Positions 40,315 to 49,972 of a DNA stretch of 64,000 nucleotides are shown here, piece by piece. The translations under genes were made by a program, and so were the position numbers. The first letter of the stretch is position 1, and each line of letters starts with the position of its first letter. A model generated the notes under the pieces. That model ran no database searches and was not told where the DNA came from. It saw only the letters and a list, made by a program, of their open reading frames with translations. The DNA lies in contig JABJEK010000079.1 in NCBI GenBank assembly GCA_018702955.1, forward strand, positions 18,876 to 82,875, read 5' to 3'. This DNA comes from Rhodospirillaceae bacterium (GTDB lineage Bacteria; Pseudomonadota; Alphaproteobacteria; UBA6615).

Positions 40315-40626
40315 ATGCTGTTCATGGTGCGAATCAAAGTTGAACTGCCGGGCGAAATGGACCCGGCGAAGGTCAAGGCGCTGGGTGATGCCGAGGCAGA
40401 CCGTGCCATCGAACTGATTCAGGCTGGCCGCATGCGCAAGGTCTGGCGGATCGTCGGCGAACGGGCGAACTTCTCGATCTGGGAGGCCGACAGTCTGGAA
40501 GACTTCCACGCCGACATCTCATCACTGCCGCTTCATCCCTGGATGAGTGTCGACGTCACGCCGATGATCGAGCACCCGGCCACTCAGGCCTATGAAGACC
40601 GAGTCGGGCCGTTTCCGACGATCTGA
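40315..40626 (+). CDS. Muconolactone delta-isomerase-like protein
   Basis: MLFMVRIKVELPGEMDPAKVKALGDAEADRAIELIQAGRMRKVWRIVGERANFSIWEADSLEDFHADISSLPLHPWM. Confidence 0.88.
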   Translation: MLFMVRIKVELPGEMDPAKVKALGDAEADRAIELIQAGRMRKVWRIVGERANFSIWEADSLEDFHADISSLPLHPWMSVDVTPMIEHPATQAYEDRVGPFPTI

Positions 40627-40659
40627 GCGGCATTCACCGCGCTTTACAACGACCGAGAC

Positions 40660-40800
40660 AAGATATCCGGGTCAAGCCCGGGTATGACGGTGGGGTGATA
40701 TCAAGCTGGCGACAGCCAAACCCAAAACGTCATACGCGGACTTGATCCGCGTATCTCAAAAACACCGAGACGAGATGCCCGCATCAAGTGCGGGCATGAC
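40660..40800. repeat. Composite intergenic palindromic element plus an additional half element
   Basis: Units at ~40660-40687 (inverted), 40729-40758, 40772-40800 (inverted). Confidence 0.9.
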
Positions 40801-40826
40801 GCCGATGGGTAAGTGTATCGGCACGC

Positions 40827-41630
40827 CTAGTAGCCGCGCTCGGCTTTCAACTCCAGAACGGGCCGGTAATACTCCGGATAACGCGCCGAAATGCGTGCGC
40901 CGGGGTAGAAGGCTGCCGCGTAGGATGGGCGCGCCTGGATGCGCGCGAGCCACGCCGTCATCTCCGGCAGATCGTCTTCCCACAGGAAGGCGTAGCCGAG
41001 GTCGTCCATCCGGTCGATCAGAGGTGTGACCTGCGCGTCCACCATCGTGTATTGGGTTCCCATGATCCACGGGCCGCCATGTTCGAGCATGGCCGCATCG
41101 ATCCGCTCGCAGGTCTGCCTGATCTGGAACTCGGCATATTCGAGCTCGTCCTTGCCGAAGCCCGTCTGGGACATGCGCTGGTAGAATTGCTTGCGCAGCG
41201 GCAACCGATCGGCATGGGCGGCGAACTCGTCATTGCTCGCCTTGGCGAACCGCATGGGTGCGAGCATGTTAGCGAAAGTCGGGACCCGCACGGCCACCGT
41301 GGGCACCTCATCGATGTAGCGCATCCAGGCCCGCATCCGCGCGCGACCGACCGCATCACCCGGCGCCAACGCGGGATCGGGGATGATCTCCTCTAGATAT
41401 TCGAGAATGGCGGAGGATTCGATCAGGATCGTCCCGTCATGCACGAAGGTCGGGACCACGCCGTTCGGGTTGATCTTCAGATAATCCGGCTCGAGCTGCT
41501 CGAACTTTCCCAGATCGACGTCATGCTCAATCCAGTCCTTGTTCATCTCCGGCAGCCCCTTCTCGGCCAGGGTAATCCGCACTTTCTGGCTGCAGGTTGA
41601 CTGGGGCGCCTGATACATCTCGATCTTCAT
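40827..41630 (-). CDS. Glutathione S-transferase family protein
   Basis: MKIEMYQAPQSTCSQKVRITLAEKGL, GVVPTFVHDGTILIESSAILEYL. Confidence 0.92.
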   Translation of the reverse strand: MKIEMYQAPQSTCSQKVRITLAEKGLPEMNKDWIEHDVDLGKFEQLEPDYLKINPNGVVPTFVHDGTILIESSAILEYLEEIIPDPALAPGDAVGRARMRAWMRYIDEVPTVAVRVPTFANMLAPMRFAKASNDEFAAHADRLPLRKQFYQRMSQTGFGKDELEYAEFQIRQTCERIDAAMLEHGGPWIMGTQYTMVDAQVTPLIDRMDDLGYAFLWEDDLPEMTAWLARIQARPSYAAAFYPGARISARYPEYYRPVLELKAERGY

Positions 41631-42409
41631 TCTGACTCTCCGTCGGTAAAAAACTGCGCGTACTTCTCGCTCACATTCGTATTGGCATAGAACGCCGTGG
41701 CGAAGGAAGGCCGTGCCTTGATCCTTTCAAACCATGCCGTCATCTCCGGCAGGTCCGGCTCCCAGATCGGGCCATAGCCCATGTCAGCCATACGCTGAAT
41801 CAGCGGCGTCAGGGTGACATCGATCAGCGTGTATTGCTTGCCCAGGACCCAGGGCCCGCCATGCGCCACAATGCCCGCATCGATCCGCTCGCAGGTCTGG
41901 CGGATCTGCGCGATCGCGTTGTCGACCTCGTCTTCGGAGAACCCTTCCACCTGGCCCATACGCCGGTAGAAGGCCTTGCGGAGCGGCATCTTCTCGATCC
42001 GGGCCTGGAAGTCCTCTTCGGACGCGTTCTCGTAGCGCAGCGGCCGGAACACCTTGTTGAACGACGGCACCCGCACGGCCGGGGTCGGCACTTCCTCCAT
42101 GTAACGCATCCAGATACGTAAACGCGCGCGGTCCAGTACATCGGCCGGAACCAGGGACGGCTCGGGATGAATTTCATCGAGGTATTCGACGATCACGGAG
42201 GATTCGATCACCGGTTCGCCATCATGAATGAGGGTCGGCACCACGCCGTTGGGGTTGAGCTTCATATACTCAGCCGTCAGGTGATCGCCCGACGCGAAAT
42301 GCATCACATGGCTCTCCCAATCGAGGCCTTTCTCGGCCAGGCAAATCCGCACCTTCTGACTGCATGTGGAATGGTCTGAATGATAAAGCTCTAGCGCCAT
42401 GGCCAGCAT
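41627..42409 (-). CDS. Glutathione S-transferase family protein (tandem paralogue)
   Basis: LELYHSDHSTCSQKVRICLAEKGL, GVVPTLIHDGEPVIESSVIVEYL; 4-nt overlap with next GST. Confidence 0.92.
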   Translation of the reverse strand: MLAMALELYHSDHSTCSQKVRICLAEKGLDWESHVMHFASGDHLTAEYMKLNPNGVVPTLIHDGEPVIESSVIVEYLDEIHPEPSLVPADVLDRARLRIWMRYMEEVPTPAVRVPSFNKVFRPLRYENASEEDFQARIEKMPLRKAFYRRMGQVEGFSEDEVDNAIAQIRQTCERIDAGIVAHGGPWVLGKQYTLIDVTLTPLIQRMADMGYGPIWEPDLPEMTAWFERIKARPSFATAFYANTNVSEKYAQFFTDGESE

Positions 42410-42506
42410 CTCCCGAAATCTTGAAGCGTCGGCGTCTGGACGCGCCCACTTGAGCCTTTATACCAAGAGCTTAGATAAACTTCTCGGGCCGCAAGCAGCA
42501 ACCGTC

Positions 42507-43553
42507 ATGCACATTCCACATAGCATTCCGGGCATACTGGTCCTGACCTTTGTTGCGCTGGTCAGGCCCGCCAGTGCGGACGTTGTCGACCTGACGGTCT
42601 GGCCCGACCGGGAGACGCTGAACGGGCGCAGCGGTGAGGTCGTAACCTATCCGAGCCACAGCCCCTTCACCTTGTGGGAGGTCGGCAAGAGCGACGCGCT
42701 CGACCCGCCGACCGACGCGCGCGCGGCCCTGTTCCTGCCCGACGATGCCAGCGCCGAGAACCCCGTCCCGGCCGTCGTGCTGCTGCATGGCGCGGCCGGC
42801 ATTCTGGGTGCGCGCGAGCTGACCTACGGCGCGCAGTTCGCCGAGATGGGGGTGGCGGCACTGGTCATCGATGCCTTCGGCGCGCGTCGTGACAGGGCAT
42901 CGGGCTTCATCAACCGGCTGCTCAATGTTACCGAGACCATGGTGCTGGCCGATGCCTATGCAGGGCTTCGCTTCCTGGACAGGATGCCGGAAGTAGACGG
43001 GGACCGGGTCGCGCTGATGGGATTCTCCTATGGCGGGATATCCACCATGCTCGGCGCATTCGCCCAAACAGCCGAGGCGTTGAATCCGGACGGCAAGCGG
43101 TTCGCCGCGCATGTGTCCTTCTACGGCCCTTGTATCGCCCGTTTCGACGACACCCGCGCAACCGGGGCGCCCGTGCTGCTGCTCGCCGGATCGGAGGACG
43201 GCATCGTCGACCCCCAACGCTGCGGCGAGATCGTCGAGGATCTGCGCGACGGCGGCGCGGAGGCCGAGTTCGTGCTTTACGAAGGCGCGTATCACCAGTG
43301 GGACGGCAGCTTCCCCGGACCGCGCACCATCGGCCGGAACCTCGCCGATTGTGATCTCAACGTGAACGCGAACGGTGTCGTGCGCGATACCCTCACCCTG
43401 TTGCCTATGTCCGGGCCATTCCTGCGCAAGGTGATCCTGGGCGTGTGTTCCGATAGCGACGGCTACCTGATCGGCCGCGACGACACGATCCGCGACCGCT
43501 CCAACCACGATGTGGGGGCTTTCCTGATGCGCGCTTTCAACGGCGACAGCTAA
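42507..43553 (+). CDS. Dienelactone hydrolase family protein, predicted exported
   Basis: MHIPHSIPGILVLTFVALVRPASA signal-like N-terminus; VVLLHGAAGI, MGFSYGGIS, YEGAYHQWDGSF. Confidence 0.83.
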   Translation: MHIPHSIPGILVLTFVALVRPASADVVDLTVWPDRETLNGRSGEVVTYPSHSPFTLWEVGKSDALDPPTDARAALFLPDDASAENPVPAVVLLHGAAGILGARELTYGAQFAEMGVAALVIDAFGARRDRASGFINRLLNVTETMVLADAYAGLRFLDRMPEVDGDRVALMGFSYGGISTMLGAFAQTAEALNPDGKRFAAHVSFYGPCIARFDDTRATGAPVLLLAGSEDGIVDPQRCGEIVEDLRDGGAEAEFVLYEGAYHQWDGSFPGPRTIGRNLADCDLNVNANGVVRDTLTLLPMSGPFLRKVILGVCSDSDGYLIGRDDTIRDRSNHDVGAFLMRAFNGDS

Positions 43554-43554
43554 C

Positions 43555-44136
43555 TCAATCCTTCAGCGGCTCCGCCCAGCCTGACGGCACCTTCACCCGA
43601 AACGTGTTGAGCACGGCCGCCACATGATTGTAGTGACCGAAGATGGCAATCAGTTCGACCAGTTTGGCCTCACCGTACATCTCGATCGCCCGGTCATAGA
43701 CCCCATCGCTGACCTGTTTCGTGTCGAGCAGTTCGGTAAACAGGTCGTAGACCAGTTCCTCGTCAGCCCGGTCAAAGGTGGGGCGCGTGCGGGCCTCGAT
43801 GGCATCGACGACCGCGGGGTCGAGGCCTGCTTTCAGTGCTTCCACCTTGTGGACACACCATTCGAGCTGCGCCACCCAATGGCGCGCCGTCATCACGATA
43901 ACAAGCTCGGAGATGCGCTTCTCGTGGCTCGATCCGTGGCGCGCATAGTCGCCGAGCGCGAAGGCACGCTCCGCCAGGGGTGGACTGCGCAGCCAGGCGT
44001 TCATTGGCCCAATAATGCGTCCCGTCTTGCTGGCGACCATACGCTCGGCCATCGCGCGCTGCGCATCATCCATATCGTCGTCTGTCAGCCGTTTGAGCCG
44101 ACCGTCCATGCCGTCATCGGCCAATTCTTCAGTCAT
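43555..44136 (-). CDS. Carboxymuconolactone decarboxylase family protein
   Basis: RHGSSHEKRISELVIVMTARHWVAQLEWCVHKVEALKAGL. Confidence 0.87.
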   Translation of the reverse strand: MTEELADDGMDGRLKRLTDDDMDDAQRAMAERMVASKTGRIIGPMNAWLRSPPLAERAFALGDYARHGSSHEKRISELVIVMTARHWVAQLEWCVHKVEALKAGLDPAVVDAIEARTRPTFDRADEELVYDLFTELLDTKQVSDGVYDRAIEMYGEAKLVELIAIFGHYNHVAAVLNTFRVKVPSGWAEPLKD

Positions 44137-44161
44137 CTCGATAGTTTCCCCATGCTCATGG

Positions 44162-44818
44162 TCAGTTTCGTTTTGCCGTCACGACGAACAGCGGATCCCC
44201 CGATACACCGGACGACGACAGATCGAGCCCAACTGGTTCTTCGAACCCGCCTGCCTCTCGGAAATAGACGCCCACAAGGCCGGCATGGTCGCTGTCGCCC
44301 AGGGCCTGCCAGATCGCTACGGCCTTGGTCGGAAAGCAACGGTTGGAGAACGACACCACACACAGCCCGCTGGGCGTGAGCACCCGCGCGATCTCCGCAA
44401 ACACATCGAGCGGGCGGGTCAGATACTGGACCGAGAGTGCGATCACGCAGGCGTCGAACGCGCCATCATCGAAGGGCAATCCCGGTTCGGCGTTGAGGTT
44501 CTGCACATGGTGGTCTGTGAGACGAGGATTGGCGTCCAGCTCGGCCCGGTTCATACCCAGTCCGACCACGTTCGCGTAGTCGATCTCTGCGGGGAGATGC
44601 GACACCCAGCTCGACATCAGGTCAAGGATACGGCCACCGGCGGGCAAGTTCTCTCGATAGAAGACCGTCAACGCCGCGCGACCGACCTCGTCGAGATGCT
44701 GGACCATCCGCTCGGGCACATAGAAAGCCGCGTCATCGGCAGTGTCCTGTCGCTCGAAATGCTCGGGCTTGAACGGTGATTCCTGTGCCGTCACATCAAT
44801 ATCCGACGGCCGCACCAT
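44162..44818 (-). CDS. Class I SAM-dependent methyltransferase
   Basis: ILDLMSSWVSHLP, FDACVIALSVQYLTRPLDVFAEIARVLTPSGLCVVSFSNRCFPTKAV; start at MVRPSD limits overlap with upstream ORF. Confidence 0.85.
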   Translation of the reverse strand: MVRPSDIDVTAQESPFKPEHFERQDTADDAAFYVPERMVQHLDEVGRAALTVFYRENLPAGGRILDLMSSWVSHLPAEIDYANVVGLGMNRAELDANPRLTDHHVQNLNAEPGLPFDDGAFDACVIALSVQYLTRPLDVFAEIARVLTPSGLCVVSFSNRCFPTKAVAIWQALGDSDHAGLVGVYFREAGGFEEPVGLDLSSSGVSGDPLFVVTAKRN

Positions 44819-46385
44819 CGCTGCGCGGATCGGATCCGGCTTCGATGATGCCGTCGGGTCGGCGCACCAGCGCACCCGCATGGCCCATCAGGTCACTGAA
44901 CGGGCCGACCACCTCGACATCATGGCCTGCTGCACGCAGCGCCTCGATCACCTGCTCGGGGAAACGTGATTCGATCTTGAGGTTGGTGCTGTCGCTGCCC
45001 CAGGTGCGGCCGAGCAACCAGCGCGGCGCAGTGATCGCGGCCTGCACCGGCATGCCGAAACGCACATGGCGTGAGAAGACCGCCGCCTGGGTCTGGGGCT
45101 GCCCCTCGCCGCCCATGGTGCCGTAGGACATGACCCGCCCATCGTCGAAACGCGCCATCGCCGGATTGAGCGTGTGGAACGGCTTGCGACCCGGCTGCAG
45201 CGGGTTCAGAGCCGCGGGATCGAGTGCAAAGCTGGCCCCGCGATTCTGCCAGGTGATCCCGGTCTCGGGCAAAACCACGCCGGAACCAAACTCCCAGTAG
45301 ATACTCTGGATGAAACTCACGGCATTGCCGTGCCGATCGATCGCACCCAGCCAGACCGTGTCACTATCAGTACCGCCGCGAGCCCAGTCGCCGGCACGTG
45401 TGGGATCAACCGCGCCTGCGAGCCCGGCAATCACGTCAGGTTTCAGGAAGGTCTCGGGCGCGGGATCCATATGGGCCGGGTCGGTAATGTGCCGGTCGCG
45501 AATGGCAAACGCCTGCTTGCTTGCCTCGACCAGTAGATGGACGAACTCGAAGCCGTCGGCATCCACGCAGTCGAGCCGGTCGAAGGCGCCGAGGATCAGT
45601 AACGACGCCAAGCCTTGCGTCGGCGGCGGCATGTTGTAGAGCGTCGTGTCGCCGAGCCGGAGCGACAGCGGCGACTTGGTCATGGCCTGGTGCGCCGCCA
45701 GATCCTGCGCCTCGACCGGGCTGCCCACGGCGGCGAGGTCGGCGGCAATCGCTTGGGCCAGGTCGCCGCGATAGAAATCTTCCGTGCCCGCGTCGGCGAT
45801 CTGCTGCAGCGTCGCGGCCAGACGCGACTGGCGAAAGATATCGCCGCGCGACGGCACCGCGCCACCGGGGGTGTAGACGTCGGTAAAGCCTGTCGCCGGA
45901 CCCATCTCGGGCAGCTTCTCGGTGGTGTTGCGCACCTGGCCTTCGGTCACGGCCACACCGTCGCGCGCATAACCGATCGCATCACTCAAAAGACGAGACA
46001 GCGGCAGTTTGCCGCCCATATTCCTGGAAAGGTCCTGTGCGGCCCCCCAGCCCGAGACGGTCCCCGCCACGGTCACCGCCGCAAGGGGCCCGCGCGACGG
46101 TACGGCGTCCAGGCCTTCCTCGGTATATCGCTCGATCGTGGCACCGGCACCCGCAGCGCCGCACGCATCGATGGCAATCGGATCACCATTCGCGGGAGAA
46201 ATCACCCAGAAGCCATCGCCACCGATGGAGTTCATGTGCGGATAGACGACGGCGATGGCGGCCGCCGCAGCAATCATCGCCTCAAGCGCGTTGCCGCCCT
46301 CGCGGAGCACAGACAGTCCGGCCTCTGCCGCAAGATGATGGGGCGCCACGACCATTCCGTGGGGGGCAAATTTCGAGTTCAGCAT
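44796..46385 (-). CDS. Gamma-glutamyltransferase family protein (second copy)
   Basis: DTVWLGAIDRHGNAVSFIQS, GTMGGEGQPQTQAAVFSRH, GSDPRSDGAAVGY; start at MLNSKFAPHG. Confidence 0.92.
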   Translation of the reverse strand: MLNSKFAPHGMVVAPHHLAAEAGLSVLREGGNALEAMIAAAAAIAVVYPHMNSIGGDGFWVISPANGDPIAIDACGAAGAGATIERYTEEGLDAVPSRGPLAAVTVAGTVSGWGAAQDLSRNMGGKLPLSRLLSDAIGYARDGVAVTEGQVRNTTEKLPEMGPATGFTDVYTPGGAVPSRGDIFRQSRLAATLQQIADAGTEDFYRGDLAQAIAADLAAVGSPVEAQDLAAHQAMTKSPLSLRLGDTTLYNMPPPTQGLASLLILGAFDRLDCVDADGFEFVHLLVEASKQAFAIRDRHITDPAHMDPAPETFLKPDVIAGLAGAVDPTRAGDWARGGTDSDTVWLGAIDRHGNAVSFIQSIYWEFGSGVVLPETGITWQNRGASFALDPAALNPLQPGRKPFHTLNPAMARFDDGRVMSYGTMGGEGQPQTQAAVFSRHVRFGMPVQAAITAPRWLLGRTWGSDSTNLKIESRFPEQVIEALRAAGHDVEVVGPFSDLMGHAGALVRRPDGIIEAGSDPRSDGAAVGY

Positions 46386-46402
46386 GGGTAACAATCGTCC
46401 CT

Positions 46403-46437
46403 GTAAAAACACGGGCGGCACCAGCTGGTGCCGCCCG
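46403..46437 (-). terminator. Rho-independent terminator of the LLM oxidoreductase gene
   Basis: 26-bp perfect palindrome CGGGCGGCACCAGCTGGTGCCGCCCG (46412-46437) followed on the minus strand by TGTTTTTAC. Confidence 0.85.
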
Positions 46438-46460
46438 CGTAACTTAAAACATTTCTGCGT

Positions 46461-47702
46461 CTATTCGGCAGCTTCAGCGTCCGGGAAATCGGCAATTTCG
46501 TCGAGGGCCGGCTTGATCTCCTGCATGAAGATTCGCAGTTGGTCGATCATGTCGTCCTTCGGGCACTGGGCGTAATGGTAAATGAGCGTGATGTATTCCG
46601 CCGGCAACTGTTTCCACTGTTCGATATAGGAATCACGCACCTCCGATACCGTGCCGTACTGGAACAGCCCGGTCTCATCCATCAACTCAATCAATCTTGC
46701 ATCATCGGCACCTTCGGCCTTGCTGGTCCAATCGGGAAACAGCGGGCCGTAGAAATTCTGGAAGATGTCGCCCGACCAATCGAGCATCTTCTGCGCCCCA
46801 TCGTCATGGCTCTCGCCCACATGGGGCCAGCGCACGATCGCCTGGTTCTGGCCGTGAGCGATGTTGAAGCCGTGCTGGTTCGCGACCTCGGTGTAGCGCG
46901 GACCGAAGTCTGCGCAGCGTCCGATGCTCGAAAAATATGACGGGATGAATCCCCGCGCGCCGGCGTATTCGACAGTCTCGATCGAGGCGTTGGACGCGAT
47001 AAACACCTTGGGATGGGGCCGTGTGTAAGGAGCGGGCACGACGGAAATCTTCCGCAGTTTGCCGTCTTCGTCCATCTCACCCGGCGCACCCATCTGGCGG
47101 GTCACGTCGCCCATGAACCAGCCTTCGAGCCCCTCGTCATGGGGATAGGGGTATTCCCACAGGTCGCTCTTGTAGTCGAAAGCGTCCTCGGTCCAGGCCT
47201 TCATGACGATGTCGACCTGCTCCTCGAAAATCTTGCGGTTGTGCTCATCCGACGCGCTCTTGTCCGACAGGGTCGCGACAGATCCGAGCTTCTGACCCAG
47301 CACGTTCGCCCAGCGGGACTGATAGCCGCGCGCGAAGCCAACGAAACAGCGGCCCTTGGTCATATGATCGAGGGTGGCGGTTTCCTCGGCGACCCGGATC
47401 GGATCATCCACGCTCATCACGTAGCCGAGGCTGCCGATGTTGAGACGCTTCGACAGGCCCGCCCAGTAGCCGGTGTTGATTCCGATGCTCGGCCCGACCT
47501 CATAGCCTTCCGAATGAAAGTGATGCTCGATCGAGGACACGCCCCAGACCCCGAGATCGTCCATGGCCCGGATCAAATCCGGCATGCCGTCCATGGCCTC
47601 CTGGTAACGCTCGCGATTGCGACCGATCGGGCGCATTTCCTTACGCTCCTGCGGACTGTCCGCACGGAGCATCGGGTACATCTGAACGACAACCTTCACC
47701 AT
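46461..47702 (-). CDS. LLM class flavin-dependent oxidoreductase
   Basis: GVWGVSSIEHHFHSEGY, IGSLGYVMSVDDPIRVAEETATLDHMTKGRCFVGFARGY. Confidence 0.92.
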   Translation of the reverse strand: MVKVVVQMYPMLRADSPQERKEMRPIGRNRERYQEAMDGMPDLIRAMDDLGVWGVSSIEHHFHSEGYEVGPSIGINTGYWAGLSKRLNIGSLGYVMSVDDPIRVAEETATLDHMTKGRCFVGFARGYQSRWANVLGQKLGSVATLSDKSASDEHNRKIFEEQVDIVMKAWTEDAFDYKSDLWEYPYPHDEGLEGWFMGDVTRQMGAPGEMDEDGKLRKISVVPAPYTRPHPKVFIASNASIETVEYAGARGFIPSYFSSIGRCADFGPRYTEVANQHGFNIAHGQNQAIVRWPHVGESHDDGAQKMLDWSGDIFQNFYGPLFPDWTSKAEGADDARLIELMDETGLFQYGTVSEVRDSYIEQWKQLPAEYITLIYHYAQCPKDDMIDQLRIFMQEIKPALDEIADFPDAEAAE

Positions 47703-47750
47703 GGCGATTCCTCCCTCGCATTCCGGTGTCCGCAGTGGCGCGGATCCGGT

Positions 47751-48323
47751 TTAGACGTTGAACGGCGGTGCCGTGCTGCCCTCCTCGAGCTGCAGGCGCA
47801 TCGTGTTGATGAACCGCGCCAGCATGCCGTAGTAGCCAATCATGATCGTGAGATCGACGAAGCCGTCATTGCCGAGCTCCGCCTTCAACGCATCGATCAT
47901 GTCGTCGGCGACCTCTTCGTTGCGGGTCACCAGGCGGGCATATTTGGTGGCCATGCCGACCATGCCGGGCTCGGCCTCGATATCGGGCGTGCCGACCTTC
48001 TTGAGCATCTCTTCAGGCGCGTTGACCTTGAGTGCGAATTCCCAATGGTGGCCCCATTCGTAGGAGCAGCGCAGCTCCTGGGCGACCGTCAGGATGACGT
48101 ATTCGCGCAGCGCGTCGTCGAACTTGGTGCCATAACGCACATGCGCTCCGACGGGGGTGACCGCCGCCAGCGCGCCGGGGCTGTTGGCCAGCAGTGCAAA
48201 CACGTTCGGCATGCTGGTGCGGCCGCGCGAGCGGATCACCTCATCATAGGCCTCCAGAAACTCTGCCGGACAGTCCTCGCGCTCAACGCGCGACAAGCGG
48301 GCATTTTCCAATCCATCGGACAC
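47751..48323 (-). CDS. Carboxymuconolactone decarboxylase / AhpD-like family protein
   Basis: LREYVILTVAQELRCSYEWGHHWEFALK; probable GTG start (VSDGLENARLS) after GGGGGAGAG. Confidence 0.82.
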   Translation of the reverse strand: MSDGLENARLSRVEREDCPAEFLEAYDEVIRSRGRTSMPNVFALLANSPGALAAVTPVGAHVRYGTKFDDALREYVILTVAQELRCSYEWGHHWEFALKVNAPEEMLKKVGTPDIEAEPGMVGMATKYARLVTRNEEVADDMIDALKAELGNDGFVDLTIMIGYYGMLARFINTMRLQLEEGSTAPPFNV

Positions 48324-48544
48324 GTGCTCTCTCCCCCGTAAACAAGTCGGTAAATGATCAGGTGAATTATTATCGGCGCGGCGCAGGTCAGCAACCGGGC
48401 CATTTGGTTCGTCCGAAGCAAACCACCATCGGATCACCGGCGTCAACGCCACCCATCAACCAATGGGCCGACCGGGGGGCCAAATCACCCCCAAATGTGC
48501 TAAATGCGCACGAGAAAACCGGGACAAACGCGGGACAAACGCAC

Positions 48545-49600
48545 ATGACCGAAACGGCTCCAGCGCGCATCGGCGCCTTCGCAGGCGCGGTGTTGATCGC
48601 GGCGGTGACGATCTTTTTCCTGATCGAGGGGCGAGAGCTGCTGATCCCGATCGCGGTCGCCATCGTCATCTGGTACCTGCTCAACGCTCTCGCGCGCTTC
48701 TTGCACCGCATCCCGCTGGGCAGCTGGCGCCTGCCGAACTGGCTGGCACTGACCGGCGCGGTCATCATCATGGCACTGGCCATCGCACTGGTCGCGGAAT
48801 TGATCAGCGACAATCTGGGTGACGTGGCCGCCGCCGCGCCCGCCTACCAGGCCAACTTCGAGCACCTCGTCGCCCAGGCCTCGCGCCTGGCCGGCTTCGA
48901 GCAACCGCCGGACATCGCCCATGTGATCGACGAGATCGACATAAAGACCCTGATCACCTCGTTCGCCTCGACCGCCGCGGGCATCGCCGGGTCCTTCGGT
49001 ATTGTCATGGTCTATGTCGTATTCCTACTGATCGAGCAGGGTTGCTTCGAGAGCAAATTTTCCGCCCTGTTTCCCGATTCCGAACGCCGCCAGGATGTCC
49101 GGGACCTCCTGCACCGCATGCAGGTTCAGATCCAGACCTATGTAGCGATCAAGACATTGATGAGCGTTCTCACAGGCGGCATCAGCTATGCAATCTTGCT
49201 GTTCGTGGGAGTCGATTTCGCCGGATTCTGGGGCTTCATCATCTTCCTGCTGAACTACATCCCGACCATCGGTTCGCTGCTGGGCATCCTGCTGCCGACG
49301 CTGCTGGCGGTGGTGCAGTTCGCGACGATCGGTCCCGTACTGACGGTACTGATCGCCGGCGGTGCGACGCAATTTGTCATCGGCAATCTCGTCGAGCCGC
49401 GCCTGATGGGCACATCCCTCAATATCTCGCCCCTGGTTGTGCTGATCTCACTTGCTGCTTGGGGCAGCATCTGGGGGCTCGCCGGCATGTTCCTGTCGGT
49501 GCCCCTGACGATGATCGTGTTGATCGTGTGCTCTTACTTCAAGCCGACCCGCCCGATCGCGATCATGCTGTCGGGCAACGGTAAGATCGAGACTCGCTAA
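48545..49600 (+). CDS. AI-2E family transporter (YdiK/PerM-like)
   Basis: multi-TM, DFAGFWGFIIFLLNYIPTIGSLLGILLPTLLA, NLVEPRLMGTSLNISPLVVLISLAAWGSIWGLAGMFLSVPLT. Confidence 0.92.
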   Translation: MTETAPARIGAFAGAVLIAAVTIFFLIEGRELLIPIAVAIVIWYLLNALARFLHRIPLGSWRLPNWLALTGAVIIMALAIALVAELISDNLGDVAAAAPAYQANFEHLVAQASRLAGFEQPPDIAHVIDEIDIKTLITSFASTAAGIAGSFGIVMVYVVFLLIEQGCFESKFSALFPDSERRQDVRDLLHRMQVQIQTYVAIKTLMSVLTGGISYAILLFVGVDFAGFWGFIIFLLNYIPTIGSLLGILLPTLLAVVQFATIGPVLTVLIAGGATQFVIGNLVEPRLMGTSLNISPLVVLISLAAWGSIWGLAGMFLSVPLTMIVLIVCSYFKPTRPIAIMLSGNGKIETR

Positions 49601-49628
49601 CCTAGTCAGCCATAGCGCGGAGGCCGGA

Positions 49629-49922
49629 ATGTCGAAACAGGGCGATGAGGATGCGGTTGACCGCGCGGTGCGCGAGCTGCAGCAATTCCTCGACAAGGCT
49701 CAGGGCCTCGATACGGCCACGGTGCGTGCCATCGCCGACCAGTTCCGTGCCGACGCGGCCCTGGCCCGCACCATGCGGCACCACCGGCATGTTTATGACG
49801 CGATCTCGGGATATTTCGAGCACGCGGCGATCGTCCGGGACAAGGATGACGACCATACGGGCAGCCCGATTGGCGACGCCGTTCGTGCCCTGGTCGAGAA
49901 TCTCGACGATCACGAAGATTGA
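49629..49922 (+). CDS. Hypothetical protein (97 aa)
   Basis: Short ORF downstream of AI-2E transporter gene, followed by a hairpin; no recognised domain. Confidence 0.6.
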   Translation: MSKQGDEDAVDRAVRELQQFLDKAQGLDTATVRAIADQFRADAALARTMRHHRHVYDAISGYFEHAAIVRDKDDDHTGSPIGDAVRALVENLDDHED

Positions 49923-49944
49923 GGGCGGAACTAGGATTCCGCCC
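49923..49944. terminator. Hairpin at convergent junction
   Basis: GGGCGGAA-CTAGGA-TTCCGCCC immediately after stop of 49629..49922. Confidence 0.75.
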
Positions 49945-49972
49945 CGTTTACTCTGCTGCCTGCGCCGCCTGT

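Noticed and set aside
44819-44881. Long overlap between methyltransferase and GGT genes as a functional overlap
   Set aside because: An internal Met start at 44818 reduces it to about 23 nt, common in compact operons.
48194-48544. N-terminal extension of the AI-2E transporter ORF
   Set aside because: Runs antisense into the AhpD-like gene; the domain starts at MTETAPAR (48545).
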